64,000 nt of DNA from Streptomyces sp. NRRL F-5630 (GCF_000719475.1 NZ_JOGO01000001.1:103240-167239), one strand, 5' to 3'. Positions 49,635 to 58,965 are shown, numbered from the stretch's first letter. Translations and numbers: made by a program. The notes: generated by a model not told the origin, from the sequence alone.

Positions 49635-50660
49635 GTGACCTCAGGCGGAAGACTTCGCACCACGGCCCTGGTGGCACTCCTCGTCGCCCTGCTCGTGGTC
49701 CTGTCGCTGCTCTCCGTGGCGCTCGGGGCGCTGAGCATCCCGCTCGGCGACGTCGTGCGCACCCTCGCCGGGCGGCCGCCCGACCGGCTCACGGACAACG
49801 TGATCTGGTCCGTGCGCGTGCCCCGCACGCTGCTCGGCCTCACAACGGGCGCGGCGCTCGGCATGGCGGGCGCGCTCATGCAGGCCCTGACGCGCAATCC
49901 GCTCGCCGATCCCGGGATTCTCGGCGTGAGCGCGGGCGCCTCCTTCGCCATCGTCGTCTCCGTCGCCGTCTTCGGGGTCGCGTCGCTGTACGGCTACGTG
50001 TGGTTCGCCTTCGGCGGTGCCCTCGTCGCCAGCGTCGTGGTCTTCCTCCTGGGACGCCTGGGACGGTCGGGGGCGACGCCGGTCAAACTGGCCCTCGCCG
50101 GAGTCGCCGTCACCTCGCTGCTCTCCTCGCTCACGAGCGCCGTCGTCCTCACCGACGAGGACGCCCTGGACCGGTACCGCTTCTGGTCGGCGGGCACGCT
50201 CGCCGACCGCGACGCGGGCGACCTCACGCGCGTCCTGCCGTTCCTCGCCGTCGGCGCGCTGCTCGCCCTCGCGTGCGCCCCCGCGCTCAACAGCCTCGCG
50301 CTCGGCGACGACGTGGCCGCCTCGCTCGGCAGGCGGCTCGGGCTCGTACGGCTCCAGGGGGTGACCGCGATCGTGCTGCTCACCGGGGCATCGGTCGCCG
50401 TCATCGGCCCCGTGGTCTTCCTCGGTCTCGTCGTCCCGCACCTCGCCCGGGTGCTCGCGCAGTGGGCCGGGACCGGCCCCGACCACCGCTGGCTGCTCCC
50501 GCTGTCGGCCGCGCTCGCGCCCGTCCTGCTCCTGTCCGCCGACCTCGTGGGGCGGATGGTGGACCGGCCCTCGGAGATCCAGGCCGGGGTCCTCGTCGCC
50601 TTCATCGGCGGGCCGTTCTTCATCGCCCTGGTCCGCCGCCGGAAGCTCGCGGAGGTATAG
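49635..50660 (+). CDS. FecCD-family ferric-siderophore permease, first subunit
   Basis: A 341-residue membrane protein with about ten hydrophobic helices, the usual size and pattern of BtuC/FhuB-like permeases. Markers are VRVPRTLLGLTTGAALGMAG, MQALTRNPLADPGILGVSAGA, the ATPase-contact segment ending near LALGDDVAASLG, and VVFLGLVVPHLARVLA. The GTG at 49635 with GGAGA 7 bases upstream is preferred over an upstream start at 49515 that would overlap the iron-box region and add a non-hydrophobic Arg-rich leader. The second permease gene begins 3 bases after the stop. Confidence 0.93.
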   Translation: MTSGGRLRTTALVALLVALLVVLSLLSVALGALSIPLGDVVRTLAGRPPDRLTDNVIWSVRVPRTLLGLTTGAALGMAGALMQALTRNPLADPGILGVSAGASFAIVVSVAVFGVASLYGYVWFAFGGALVASVVVFLLGRLGRSGATPVKLALAGVAVTSLLSSLTSAVVLTDEDALDRYRFWSAGTLADRDAGDLTRVLPFLAVGALLALACAPALNSLALGDDVAASLGRRLGLVRLQGVTAIVLLTGASVAVIGPVVFLGLVVPHLARVLAQWAGTGPDHRWLLPLSAALAPVLLLSADLVGRMVDRPSEIQAGVLVAFIGGPFFIALVRRRKLAEV

Positions 50661-50663
50661 CCC

Positions 50664-51761
50664 GTGTCCGCCCCCTCCTCCTGCGCGGCGCCCCGGAGCG
50701 CCCCCGCGAAGCGCCCCGTCCTGCGCGACCGCCCCTTCCGGTGGCGCACTCCCCCCGTCTCCGGCGTGCTGCGCCCGCGCCTGCTCCTCACGGGAAGCGC
50801 GCTCGCCGTCGGCACGTTCGCGCTCTTCTGCTGGGGGCTCGCGCTCGGCGACTACCCGGTGAGCCTCACCGGGGTCGTCAAGGCCCTCTTCGGCGCGGGC
50901 GACGCGGGAACGCTCGGCGTCGTACGGGATCTGCGCCTGCCGCGCGCTCTCACCGGGCTCCTCGTCGGGCTCGCCTTCGGCGTCTCGGGCGCCGTCTTCC
51001 AGACGATGACGCGCAACCCGCTCGCGAGCCCCGACATGATCGGCCTCACGGAGGGCGCGGGCACCGCCGTGGTCGCCGCCGTCGTCCTCGGCTGGACCGG
51101 CGGCCTCGGGCTCTCCGCGCTCGGCCTGCTCGGCGCCCTCGCGACCGCGCTCCTCGTCTACGCGCTGGCCTGGAAGGGCGGGGCGACCGGCTACCGCATC
51201 ATCCTCGTCGGCATCGGCGTCTCCTGGATCTGCACGAGCGCGACGGACTTCCTCGTCGCGCGCGGCAACCGCTTCGAGGCGCAGGCCGCGCTCGGCTGGC
51301 TCGTCGGCAACCTCAACGGCCGTACGTGGGGCCAGGTCGACACCCTCGCCCTCGCCCTCGTCGTGCTGCTGCCGCTCTCCCTCGGCCTCGGCCGCTGGAT
51401 GCGGACGCTCCAGCTCGGCGACGACGTCGCCGCCGGGCTCGGCACGCCCGTGCAGCCGGTGCGGCTCGCCCTGCTGCTCACCGGGGTCGGTCTCGTCGCC
51501 TTCGGCACGGCGGCGGCGGGCCCGGTCGCCTTCGTGGCGCTCGCCTGTCCGCAGATCGCCCTGCGGCTCGCCGGCACCGCGGCGCCGCCCCCGCTCGTCT
51601 CCGGTCTCACCGGCGCGTTCGTCGTCCTCGGCGCCGATCTCCTCGCGCGCGAGGCGATCCCGGGGACCGAGCTGCCGGTCGGGATCGTCACCGGCGCCCT
51701 CGGCGCCCCCGTCCTGCTGTGGCTGCTCATCCGCGTCAACCGCGCGGGCTCTGGAGGCTGA
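50664..51761 (+). CDS. FecCD-family ferric-siderophore permease, second subunit
   Basis: A 365-residue partner of the preceding permease; the two form the heterodimeric channel. It shows LRLPRALTGLLVGLAFGVSG, QTMTRNPLASPDMIGLTEGAG, LQLGDDVAAGLG and PVAFVALACPQIALRLAG. About 45 extra N-terminal residues rich in Arg/Pro precede the first helix. GGAGG lies about 10 bases before the GTG. The gaps to its neighbours are 3 and 4 bases, so the three uptake genes form one operon. Confidence 0.93.
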   Translation: MSAPSSCAAPRSAPAKRPVLRDRPFRWRTPPVSGVLRPRLLLTGSALAVGTFALFCWGLALGDYPVSLTGVVKALFGAGDAGTLGVVRDLRLPRALTGLLVGLAFGVSGAVFQTMTRNPLASPDMIGLTEGAGTAVVAAVVLGWTGGLGLSALGLLGALATALLVYALAWKGGATGYRIILVGIGVSWICTSATDFLVARGNRFEAQAALGWLVGNLNGRTWGQVDTLALALVVLLPLSLGLGRWMRTLQLGDDVAAGLGTPVQPVRLALLLTGVGLVAFGTAAAGPVAFVALACPQIALRLAGTAAPPPLVSGLTGAFVVLGADLLAREAIPGTELPVGIVTGALGAPVLLWLLIRVNRAGSGG

Positions 51762-51765
51762 ACCC

Positions 51766-52746
51766 ATGTCGCTCACCGAGCCGAAGGGACCCGAGCTGCG
51801 CGCCCGGGACCTGCACCTCTCCTACGACGGCCGCCCGGTCGTCACCGGCCTCGACCTCACCGTGCCGACCGGCAAGGTCACGGCCGTCGTGGGCGCCAAC
51901 GCCTGCGGCAAGTCCACGCTCCTGCGCGCGCTCGCCCGTCTCCTCGCCCCCCGCGAGGGTGTCGTCGAACTCGACGGCGCGGCACTGCGGTCGGTGCCCA
52001 CGAGGGAACTCGCCCGCAAGCTCGGCATCCTGCCGCAGTCCCCGGTCGCGCCCGAGGGCCTCACGGTCGGGGACCTCGTGGGGCGCGGCCGGGCCCCGCA
52101 CCAGACGTGGTGGCGGCAGTGGTCGAAGGCGGACGAGGAGGCGGTGGAGGCGGCGCTCGCGGCGACCGGGCTCACCGAGCTGGCCGACCGCGCCGTGGAC
52201 GAGCTGTCCGGCGGTCAGCGGCAGCGCGCGTGGATCGCGATGGCGGTCGCGCAGGGCACCCCCGTCCTGCTCCTGGACGAGCCCACGACGTACCTCGACC
52301 TCGCCCACCAGGTCGACGTCCTCGACCTCGTGACGGACCTCAACAGGCGCGAGGGCCGCACGATCGTGATGGTCCTGCACGACCTCGACCAGGCGTGCAG
52401 GTACGCCGACCACGTCATCGCGATGAAGAGCGGCCGGATCGTCGCGCAGGGCCCGCCCGCCGAGGTCGTCACGGAGGCGATCGTGGAGGACGTCTTCGGG
52501 CTCCGCTGCCGCGTCACCACGGACCCGGTCAGCCACACGCCGCTCGTCATCCCGCTCAGCAGGCACCACGGGAGCGGGGACGGCGGTGCGGGGCGGGAGG
52601 ACGGACAGGCGGCGCGAGCCGCAAGCCAGGACGACGGCGGTGCGGGGCGCGACGCCGACGCCACGGTCCCGCCCCGCGCCCCGGAGGGCTCGGCGGTCCC
52701 GGTCGGCGCCGGGACCGCCGCCTCTCAGGGCCGCGACGTCAAGTAG
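51766..52746 (+). CDS. ferric-siderophore ABC transporter ATPase (FecE/FhuC-like)
   Basis: A 326-residue ATPase for the FecCD pair. It has Walker A GANACGKSTLLRAL, a signature LSGGQRQRAWIAMAVAQ, Walker B VLLLDEPTTYLDLAHQ and the switch His in MVLHDLDQACRYADH. The last ~60 residues after LVIPLSRHHG are Gly/Ala-rich low-complexity sequence not needed for the fold. GGAGG is 8 bases upstream of the ATG. Its 3' end overlaps the convergent formyltransferase gene by 22 bases. Confidence 0.95.
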   Translation: MSLTEPKGPELRARDLHLSYDGRPVVTGLDLTVPTGKVTAVVGANACGKSTLLRALARLLAPREGVVELDGAALRSVPTRELARKLGILPQSPVAPEGLTVGDLVGRGRAPHQTWWRQWSKADEEAVEAALAATGLTELADRAVDELSGGQRQRAWIAMAVAQGTPVLLLDEPTTYLDLAHQVDVLDLVTDLNRREGRTIVMVLHDLDQACRYADHVIAMKSGRIVAQGPPAEVVTEAIVEDVFGLRCRVTTDPVSHTPLVIPLSRHHGSGDGGAGREDGQAARAASQDDGGAGRDADATVPPRAPEGSAVPVGAGTAASQGRDVK

Positions 52747-53678
52747 CCGCCCATCGTGCGGAAGTAGTCCCGCGCCGCGTACTCCGTCCCGTCCTCCGTC
52801 CGCACCCGTCGCACGAGCAGCCCGGGGTGCCGCCCCGTGTGCGCCTCGGGCCCCGCGACGACCACCACGCCGTCGCCCTCGCGGATGAAGATCCGGCCGG
52901 GCGTGCCCCCGTAGCGACCCTCGGAGACACCCGCCGAGACGATGCGCAGGCGCTTGCCCCGGTGGAAGGCGTACGCGTTCGGGTACGGGTCCGACTGGGC
53001 CCGTACCAGGCGCTCCAAGCGCTCGGCGGGCCACTGGAAGTCGATGCGGCTGTCCTCGTCGGCGCGCTTGTGGAAGAAGCTCGCGCGGGCGCGGTCCTGC
53101 GGCACCCACTGGCCCGCGTCCCGCCCCGAGGCGATGAGGTCGAGCGATTCGCGCACGAGGGGTTCGATGAGGTCGACCGTGCGGTGGAAGAGGTCCGTCG
53201 CCGTGTCGTCGGGCCCGACGGGCACCGAGCGCTGCACGAGCACGTCGCCCGCGTCGAGTTCGGCGTTCATGCGGTGCGCCGTGACGCCGACGCGCTCCTC
53301 GCCGTTGATGAGCGCCCAGATGATCGGCGAGAAGCCCGCGTAGGCCGGGAGCAGCGAGTCGTGGATGTTGAGCGTGCCGTGCGGCGGCAGGTCGAACAGT
53401 TCGGGCGGCAGCCAGGTGCGCCAGTTGTTGGCGACGATGATGTCCGGGCGCGCTTCCCGTACGGCGGCGAGGAGTTCCTCGTCGTCGGGCCGGTTGCGCA
53501 GCAGGACGGGCACGCCGTGCTTCTCGGCGAGTTCGGCGACGTTGTCGTCCCAGATCTTCTCGTAGGCGTGCTCACTCCTCGGGTGCGTGACGACGAGCGC
53601 CACCTCGTGCCCGGAGTCGAGCAGCGCCCGCAGCGTGCGATGACCCCAGGTCTGGTAGCCGAGCATGACGACCCGCAT
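52725..53678 (-). CDS. 10-formyltetrahydrofolate-dependent N-hydroxyornithine formyltransferase (CchA-like)
   Basis: A 317-residue enzyme of the Fmt-like formyltransferase fold expected to formylate N5-hydroxyornithine, giving a hydroxamate. The catalytic set is visible: Asn and His in LNIHDSLLPAYAG and the Asp in MNAELDAGDVLVQ, with the C-terminal OB-like domain from DFQWPAERLERL onward. The ATG at 53678 is chosen (GGAGGG 8 bases upstream, then MRVVMLGYQTWG) rather than the in-frame start at 53702 that lies against the iron box. It is divergent from the hydroxylase gene, sharing the iron-boxed region, as cchA and cchB are in coelichelin loci. Confidence 0.93.
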   Translation of the reverse strand: MRVVMLGYQTWGHRTLRALLDSGHEVALVVTHPRSEHAYEKIWDDNVAELAEKHGVPVLLRNRPDDEELLAAVREARPDIIVANNWRTWLPPELFDLPPHGTLNIHDSLLPAYAGFSPIIWALINGEERVGVTAHRMNAELDAGDVLVQRSVPVGPDDTATDLFHRTVDLIEPLVRESLDLIASGRDAGQWVPQDRARASFFHKRADEDSRIDFQWPAERLERLVRAQSDPYPNAYAFHRGKRLRIVSAGVSEGRYGGTPGRIFIREGDGVVVVAGPEAHTGRHPGLLVRRVRTEDGTEYAARDYFRTMGGYLTSRP

Positions 53679-53704
53679 ATGTGCATCCCTCCACGACCGC
53701 ATTG

Positions 53705-53723
53705 CTAGGTAAGCCTTACCTTA
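53705..53723. promoter_or_regulatory. iron box between the formyltransferase and hydroxylase genes
   Basis: CTAGGTAAGCCTTACCTTA is a near-perfect palindrome of the DmdR1/IdeR type between two divergent genes whose products make formyl-hydroxyornithine. One site can repress both. Confidence 0.9.
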
Positions 53724-53758
53724 TCTAACATGACGTTGCCTGAGGAGGCGATGCAAAG

Positions 53759-55078
53759 GTGAACGCACCGGTTACGGGTTCCGAGCCCGTCCACGACCTT
53801 GTCGGGATCGGCTTCGGCCCGTCGAATCTCGCCCTGTCCATAGCCGTTGAGGAACACAACGCGCAGCTCGCGGCGGACCGCCGCCTCGACGCGCTGTTCC
53901 TGGAACGCCAACCCCGCTTCGGCTGGCACCGGGGGATGCTGATCGACGACGCGACGATGCAGGTGTCCTTCCTCAAGGACCTCGTCACGCTGCGCAATCC
54001 GACCAGCGACTACAGCTTTCTGTGCTTCCTGCGCGAGCGAGGGCGCCTGATCGACTTCCTGAACCAGAAGACGCTCTTCCCGCTGCGCGCCGAGTTCCAC
54101 GAGTACTTCGAGTGGGCGGCGGCGCGGGTGGCGCACCAGGTCTCGTACGGGAGCGAGGTCGTGGCCGTGGACCCGGTGCGCGCCGACGACGGCGAGGTGA
54201 CGTGCTTCGACGTCACGAGCCGGGACGCCGGGGGCGCGCGCACGACGCACCGGGCGCGCAACATCAGCCTCGCGCTGGGCCTGGAGGCGCACGTGCCGCC
54301 GGGCCTGAGCCTCGGCGAACGCGTCTGGCACAACAGCACGCTGATCCCGCGCGCCGAGGAACTGGCGCGCTCGGGCGCCCCGGTGCGGCGCGCGGTCGTG
54401 CTCGGCGCGGGGCAGAGCGCCGCCGAGTCGGTGGACTACCTGCACCGCACGTTCCCGGACGCCGAGGTGTGCTCGGTCTTCGCCAAGTACGGGTACACGC
54501 CCGCCGACGACAGCCCCTTCGCCAACCGCGTCTTCGACCCCGACGCGGTGGACGTCTACTTCTCGGCGCCCTCGGAGGTGAAGCAGTCCCTGCTCGACTA
54601 CCACCGCTCGACCAACTACTCGGTCGTCGACATGGACCTCATCGAGTCGCTCTACGCGACCGCGTACCGCGAGAAGGTCGCCGGGCGCGAGCGCCTGCGC
54701 TTCCTCAACGTCTCGCGGATCAGGGAGGTCTCCCCGGGGGCGCCCCTCGACGTCACGGTGGAGTTCCTGCCCACGGGCGAGCAGGAGGTGCTGGCGACCG
54801 ACATCCTCGTCCTCGCCACCGGTTACCGCCCGCGCGACCTCGGCGCGCTGCTCGGCGACGCGGCGAAGCTGTGCCTGCGCGACGACGGCGACGCGCTGCG
54901 CGTGGACCGCGACCACCGCGTGGAGACCGCGCCCGAGGTCACGGCCGGCATCTACCTCCAGGGCGGCACGGAGCACACCCACGGCCTCACGAGCACCCTC
55001 CTGTCCACCGTGGCGGTCCGGGCGGAGGAGATCCACCGCTCGCTCCTCGACGGGCGGAAGGTGGCGGCGGCGGTCTGA
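53759..55078 (+). CDS. L-ornithine/lysine N-monooxygenase (CchB/SidA-like)
   Basis: A 439-residue class B flavoprotein that should hydroxylate the side-chain amine of ornithine, the first step to the hydroxamates. It has the FAD motif GIGFGPSNLALSI, the substrate region LKDLVTLRNPTSDYSFLCFL, the NADPH motif VLGAGQSAAESV and ATGYRPRDLG, ending with LSTVAVRAEEIHRSLL. The GTG at 53759 follows GAGGAGG by ~10 bases. It is controlled by the iron box 36 bases upstream. A hairpin terminator follows the stop. Ornithine rather than lysine is inferred from the hydroxyornithine code in the NRPS. Confidence 0.95.
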   Translation: MNAPVTGSEPVHDLVGIGFGPSNLALSIAVEEHNAQLAADRRLDALFLERQPRFGWHRGMLIDDATMQVSFLKDLVTLRNPTSDYSFLCFLRERGRLIDFLNQKTLFPLRAEFHEYFEWAAARVAHQVSYGSEVVAVDPVRADDGEVTCFDVTSRDAGGARTTHRARNISLALGLEAHVPPGLSLGERVWHNSTLIPRAEELARSGAPVRRAVVLGAGQSAAESVDYLHRTFPDAEVCSVFAKYGYTPADDSPFANRVFDPDAVDVYFSAPSEVKQSLLDYHRSTNYSVVDMDLIESLYATAYREKVAGRERLRFLNVSRIREVSPGAPLDVTVEFLPTGEQEVLATDILVLATGYRPRDLGALLGDAAKLCLRDDGDALRVDRDHRVETAPEVTAGIYLQGGTEHTHGLTSTLLSTVAVRAEEIHRSLLDGRKVAAAV

Positions 55079-55091
55079 GACGCGGACGGCT

Positions 55092-55114
55092 GCCGCGCCG
55101 GGCTCCGGCGCGGC
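55092..55114. terminator. hairpin terminator after the monooxygenase gene
   Basis: GCCGCGCCGG and CCGGCGCGGC form a perfect 10-bp stem around a 3-base loop, 13 bases after the stop codon. Confidence 0.8.
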
Positions 55115-55363
55115 ACCCCGCCAGGCCCGGTACGGTCAGGGGCCCGGGACCGCTCCACGAGCCCCGAGGGCGGCGCCCCCCGTCGCGTGCGCCCGACGAC
55201 GTTCGCTCTCTGCCCCGTGACGCCCCGGCCCGACGGCAGAGGTCGCGCTCCCCTGCGGGGCGGCCCGGTCCCTCGGTCCCCTCCGGTCTCGCGCGCTCTT
55301 CCGCCCGGCTTGCCCTCGCGGCGCCCCCGGGCGGAAGGTGGGGCGGACGAACGGGGGAGGCAC

Positions 55364-56392
55364 ATGGGCAGGCGGCCGGGCGGGCGCGTGACGTTCCGGG
55401 CCATCGCGGACGAGGCGGGCGTGTCGATCGCGACGGTCTCGCGCGTGGTCAACGGGAGCACGCGGGTCTCCGAAGGGACGCAGCGGGCGGTACGCGAGGC
55501 CGCGCAGCGGCTCGGGAGCGGCTTCGCGCGGACGCGGGGCGGCGCGCCGCCCGTGCTCGTCTACTGCCCGTACGCGCTGACCGACTACTTCGGCACGATC
55601 GTCACGTCCGTCGTGGAGACCCTGGCCCTGCACGGCCGCCGTGCGCTCGTGCTCGCGGGCGAGAGCGCGCAGGACGACACCTCGGCACTGCTCGCGCTGC
55701 CCGAGCAGCAGGGGATCGCGGGCGCCGTGCTCGTCCTGCCGCCGGGTTCGACGCACGATCTGGAGGTGCTGCACGCGCGCCGCTACCCGCTCGTCGTGGT
55801 GGACCCGCGCGCCGAACTGCCCGAGACCGTCGCCTCCGTCTCTGCGGCGCACGCGGCGGGGGCGCGGCGCGTGACGCGGCACCTGCTCGGTCTCGGCCAC
55901 CGCAGGATCGGCTTCATCGGCGGCCCCGGCGACTGGCTCGCGAGCCGCAACCGCCTGGTCGGCCACACCGCCGCGCTCGGCGAGAGCGGGCTCCTGCCCG
56001 ACCCCGCGCTCCTGGCCGCGATCACCGAGCCCACGACCCACGAGGGCCACACGGCGGCCCGGCTGCTCCTGTCCCGCGATCCCCGCCCGACCGCGCTCGT
56101 CGCGTTCAACGACAAGACGGCTGCGGGGGCGATCCGCGCGGCGCGCGAGGCGGGGCTCACGGTTCCCGGGGATCTCTCGGTCACGGGGTTCGACGACAGC
56201 GAGCTGGGCCAGAGCATCACGCCCGCACTCACGACGGTCCGCCAGCCCCTTGAGGAGATGGGGCGCATGGCGGTCTCGCTGCTCGTCCGCCTCGTCGCGG
56301 GCCACGCGGTCGACACGCTGCACGTCGAACTCGCCACGCCTCTCGTGGTGCGGGACTCGACGGCGCCACCCTCGGCCGCATGTCGCGTTTGA
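55364..56392 (+). CDS. LacI-family transcriptional regulator
   Basis: A 342-residue regulator. The N-terminal helix-turn-helix reads FRAIADEAGVSIATVSRVVNG followed by the hinge-type segment; the remainder is a sugar-binding periplasmic-type domain with GHRRIGFIGGPGDW, PTALVAFNDKTAAGAIRAA and DLSVTGFDDSELGQ, ending LVVRDSTAPP. GGGGGAGG lies just before the ATG at 55364. The next two genes in the same direction encode secreted carbohydrate-active proteins, so it probably represses them until an oligosaccharide is present. An operator-like site lies downstream at 56614. Confidence 0.93.
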   Translation: MGRRPGGRVTFRAIADEAGVSIATVSRVVNGSTRVSEGTQRAVREAAQRLGSGFARTRGGAPPVLVYCPYALTDYFGTIVTSVVETLALHGRRALVLAGESAQDDTSALLALPEQQGIAGAVLVLPPGSTHDLEVLHARRYPLVVVDPRAELPETVASVSAAHAAGARRVTRHLLGLGHRRIGFIGGPGDWLASRNRLVGHTAALGESGLLPDPALLAAITEPTTHEGHTAARLLLSRDPRPTALVAFNDKTAAGAIRAAREAGLTVPGDLSVTGFDDSELGQSITPALTTVRQPLEEMGRMAVSLLVRLVAGHAVDTLHVELATPLVVRDSTAPPSAACRV

Positions 56393-56552
56393 AACGGAAA
56401 ACGGCGGCGGGTGCACCCTCACCGCCCCGCCCGGCTCCATCCCTTGCACGCGAGGACGGGCCGGACGAACGCCGGACGGCCTTCCAGCGGGTCCCGGCAA
56501 CGCGCCTGACCTGCGGCGTTCTCAATTCCCTTGTGTGTACACGTCGTTGCTC

Positions 56553-56581
56553 TTGACGCTCCCCCGACGCCCCTCTAACTT
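56553..56581 (+). promoter_or_regulatory. sigma-70-type promoter of the beta-helix lectin gene
   Basis: TTGACG (56553-56558), a 17-base spacer and TAACTT (56576-56581) make a good housekeeping promoter ~107 bases before the start codon, in a locally AT-richer stretch. Confidence 0.65.
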
Positions 56582-56613
56582 CACCGGTTGTACGCAGCAG
56601 TCCGCCTCGCGCA

Positions 56614-56626
56614 TGTAAAGGTTTCA
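56614..56626 (+). promoter_or_regulatory. candidate LacI-family operator
   Basis: TGTAAAGGTTTCA has imperfect two-fold symmetry (TG.AA....TT.CA on the reverse strand) like operators of LacI-type sugar regulators. It is ~33 bases downstream of the predicted -10 and in front of the secreted-lectin gene, where binding by the adjacent LacI protein would block transcription. Confidence 0.5.
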
Positions 56627-56687
56627 CGGCTGTTCCTCCGGCCGGTCCTCCTTCCCCACCCCCCACCGCCCCAGGAAGGACACCCCC

Positions 56688-58865
56688 ATGTCTCCTGCCC
56701 GTACCCGACCGAGCACCCGCCGCAGACGGCGCCCCCGGACGCTCGCGACGGCCGCGACCGTCGTGCTGCTCGGCGCCGGGACCCTCGTCGCCGTGGACGG
56801 CACCGCCGCGAGCGCGGCGACACCGGGGCCGGTCGTCAACCAGGGCAACGGCAAGTGCCTCGACGTGAAGGACGGTTCGACCGCCGACGGCACCCCGGCC
56901 CAGATGTGGACCTGCTCCCCGGGCCCCAACCAGACGTGGACGCTCGACGACAACGGCTCGCTCACGGCCAAGGGGAAGTGCCTCGACCTCGTGAACGGCG
57001 GTACCGCGAACGGGACCGCCGCCCACCTGTGGACCTGCTACGACTCGCTCGCCTCGCAGAAATGGCAGTACACGGGCGGGCAGTTCGTGAACCAGGCCGC
57101 CGGGAAGTGCCTCGACATCAAGGACAACGACAACGCGAACGGCGCCGCGCTCCAGATCTGGGACTGCGCTGGGACGCCGAACCAGAAGTGGGACTACGCG
57201 GGCGGCACGACGACACCGCCGAACGGCAAGGACCCGGACCTCGGCCCCAACGTCGTCGTCTTCGACCCGTCGATGTCCGCCGCGACGATCCAGTCCCGCC
57301 TCGACTCGATCTTCGGCCGGCAGCAGAGCGACCAGTTCGGCAGCGGGCGATACGCGGTCCTCTTCAAGCCCGGCACGTACAGCGCGGACGTGAACGTCGG
57401 CTTCTACACGCAGGCCGCCGGGCTCGGCATGAGCCCCGACGACGTGACGATCAACGGGGCCGTGCACGCCGAGGCCGACTGGTTCCAGGGCAACGCGACG
57501 CAGAACTTCTGGCGCGAGGCCGACAACATGTCCGTCAACCCCACGGGCGGCTCGGACCGCTGGGCGGTCTCGCAGGCCGCCCCGTACCGCCGGATGCACG
57601 TGCGCGGGAACCTCAAGCTGGACGACGGCGGCTGGTCGAGCGGCGGCTTCATCTCGGACAGCAAGATCGACGGGCAGATCCAGTCCGGCTCGCAGCAGCA
57701 GTTCCTCACCAAGAACAGTTCGATGGGCTCCTGGTCCGGTTCCAACTGGAACATGGTCTTCGTCGGCGACCAGGGCGCACCCGCGCAGAACTTCCCGACG
57801 TACACGACGGTCGGCGCGGCCCCGGTCAACGCCGAGAAGCCCTTCCTGCACGTCGACGGCGCGGGCGCCTGGAAGGTCTACGTGCCCGGCCTCCAGACGA
57901 ACGCGGCGGCGACCACCTGGAACGGCAAGACGCAGACCGGCAGGGACCTGTCCCTCGACGACTTCTACGTGGCCAGGCCCGGTGCCTCCGCCGCAGCCAT
58001 GAACACGGCGCTCGCGGCGGGCAAGAACCTGCTCGTCACACCCGGCGTCTACCACCTCGACCAGACCCTCGAAGTGACCCGGCCCGGTCAGGTCGTCCTC
58101 GGCATGGGCCTCGCGACACTCGTGCCCGACAACGGGATCACCGCGCTCACCACCGCCGACGTGGACGGCGTCCGCATCGCCGGGCTCCTCATCGACGCGG
58201 GCACCACCTCCTCGCGGACCCTCATGGAGGTCGGCCCGAGCGGCGCCTCGGCGAACCACTCCGCCGACCCCACCGTCCTCAACGACGTCTTCCTGCGGAT
58301 CGGCGGCGCGACCGTCGGCAAGGCCACGACCTCGCTCGTGGTCAACAGCGACCACACGGTCATCGACCACACATGGGCCTGGCGCGCCGACCACGGCAAC
58401 AGCGGCACGGTCGGCTGGAACACCAACACCGCCGACACCGGCCTCGTCGTCAACGGGCAGAACGTCACCGCATACGGCCTCTTCGTCGAGCACTACAAGA
58501 AGACGCAGGTCCTCTGGAACGGCAACGGGGGACGCACGTACTTCTTCCAGAACGAGCTGCCCTACGACCCGCCGGACCAGGGCTCCTGGATGAACGGCTC
58601 GACGCAGGGCCACCCCGCCTACAAGGTGGCCGACGGGGTGACGAGCCACGAGGCGTGGGGCCTGGGCAGCTACGCCTACGCGCAGGTCAACCCGTCCGTC
58701 GTCGAGGACCACTCCTTCGAGGTCCCGCGGAGGAGCGGGGTCCGCTTCCACGACATGGTGACCACCGTCCTCGGTGGCAAGGGAACCATCAACCACATCA
58801 TCAACGACGCGGGTGCCAAGGTGACGCCGAGCAACAACGTCGCCTACCTGACCTCCTACCCGTAG
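56688..58865 (+). CDS. secreted beta-helix protein with N-terminal ricin-type lectin domain
   Basis: A 725-residue exported protein. An Arg-rich n-region (twin Arg, RRRRRPRT) and hydrophobic stretch end in ASAA near residue 44. Residues ~47-180 hold three ricin-B-type repeats with GKCLDVKDGSTADGT, GKCLDLVNGGTANGT and GKCLDIKDNDNANGA, each followed by a Q.W element. After a Thr/Pro linker, residues ~190-725 form a right-handed beta-helix-like region (FKPGTYSADVNVGFYTQAAG, VTPGVYHLDQTLEVTRPGQ, DHTVIDHTWAWRADHG) of the type annotated in streptomycetes as coagulation-factor 5/8 or glucanase-like proteins. It is probably a polysaccharide-active enzyme; no catalytic residues can be named. GGAAGGA precedes the ATG. 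Confidence 0.85.
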   Translation: MSPARTRPSTRRRRRPRTLATAATVVLLGAGTLVAVDGTAASAATPGPVVNQGNGKCLDVKDGSTADGTPAQMWTCSPGPNQTWTLDDNGSLTAKGKCLDLVNGGTANGTAAHLWTCYDSLASQKWQYTGGQFVNQAAGKCLDIKDNDNANGAALQIWDCAGTPNQKWDYAGGTTTPPNGKDPDLGPNVVVFDPSMSAATIQSRLDSIFGRQQSDQFGSGRYAVLFKPGTYSADVNVGFYTQAAGLGMSPDDVTINGAVHAEADWFQGNATQNFWREADNMSVNPTGGSDRWAVSQAAPYRRMHVRGNLKLDDGGWSSGGFISDSKIDGQIQSGSQQQFLTKNSSMGSWSGSNWNMVFVGDQGAPAQNFPTYTTVGAAPVNAEKPFLHVDGAGAWKVYVPGLQTNAAATTWNGKTQTGRDLSLDDFYVARPGASAAAMNTALAAGKNLLVTPGVYHLDQTLEVTRPGQVVLGMGLATLVPDNGITALTTADVDGVRIAGLLIDAGTTSSRTLMEVGPSGASANHSADPTVLNDVFLRIGGATVGKATTSLVVNSDHTVIDHTWAWRADHGNSGTVGWNTNTADTGLVVNGQNVTAYGLFVEHYKKTQVLWNGNGGRTYFFQNELPYDPPDQGSWMNGSTQGHPAYKVADGVTSHEAWGLGSYAYAQVNPSVVEDHSFEVPRRSGVRFHDMVTTVLGGKGTINHIINDAGAKVTPSNNVAYLTSYP

Positions 58866-58884
58866 GCCGAGCCCGGTCCCTCCG

Positions 58885-58930
58885 GGTGCGGGGCGGCCCC
58901 CTCGCGCACGCGACGGAGCCGCCCCGCACC
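58885..58930. terminator. hairpin between the two secreted-enzyme genes
   Basis: GGTGCGGGGCGGC (58885-58897) and its exact complement (58918-58930) form a 13-bp stem with a 20-base loop, 19 bases after the stop. It may end or attenuate the first transcript before the GH30 gene. Confidence 0.65.
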
Positions 58931-58965
58931 CCCCGCTCCCACCCCCCACCACGAAGGGCACCCGC

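Noticed and set aside
22159..55078. Identification of the siderophore locus as coelichelin itself
   Set aside because: Coelichelin synthetase has three modules; here there are six, with two methyltransferases and only one matching A-domain code.
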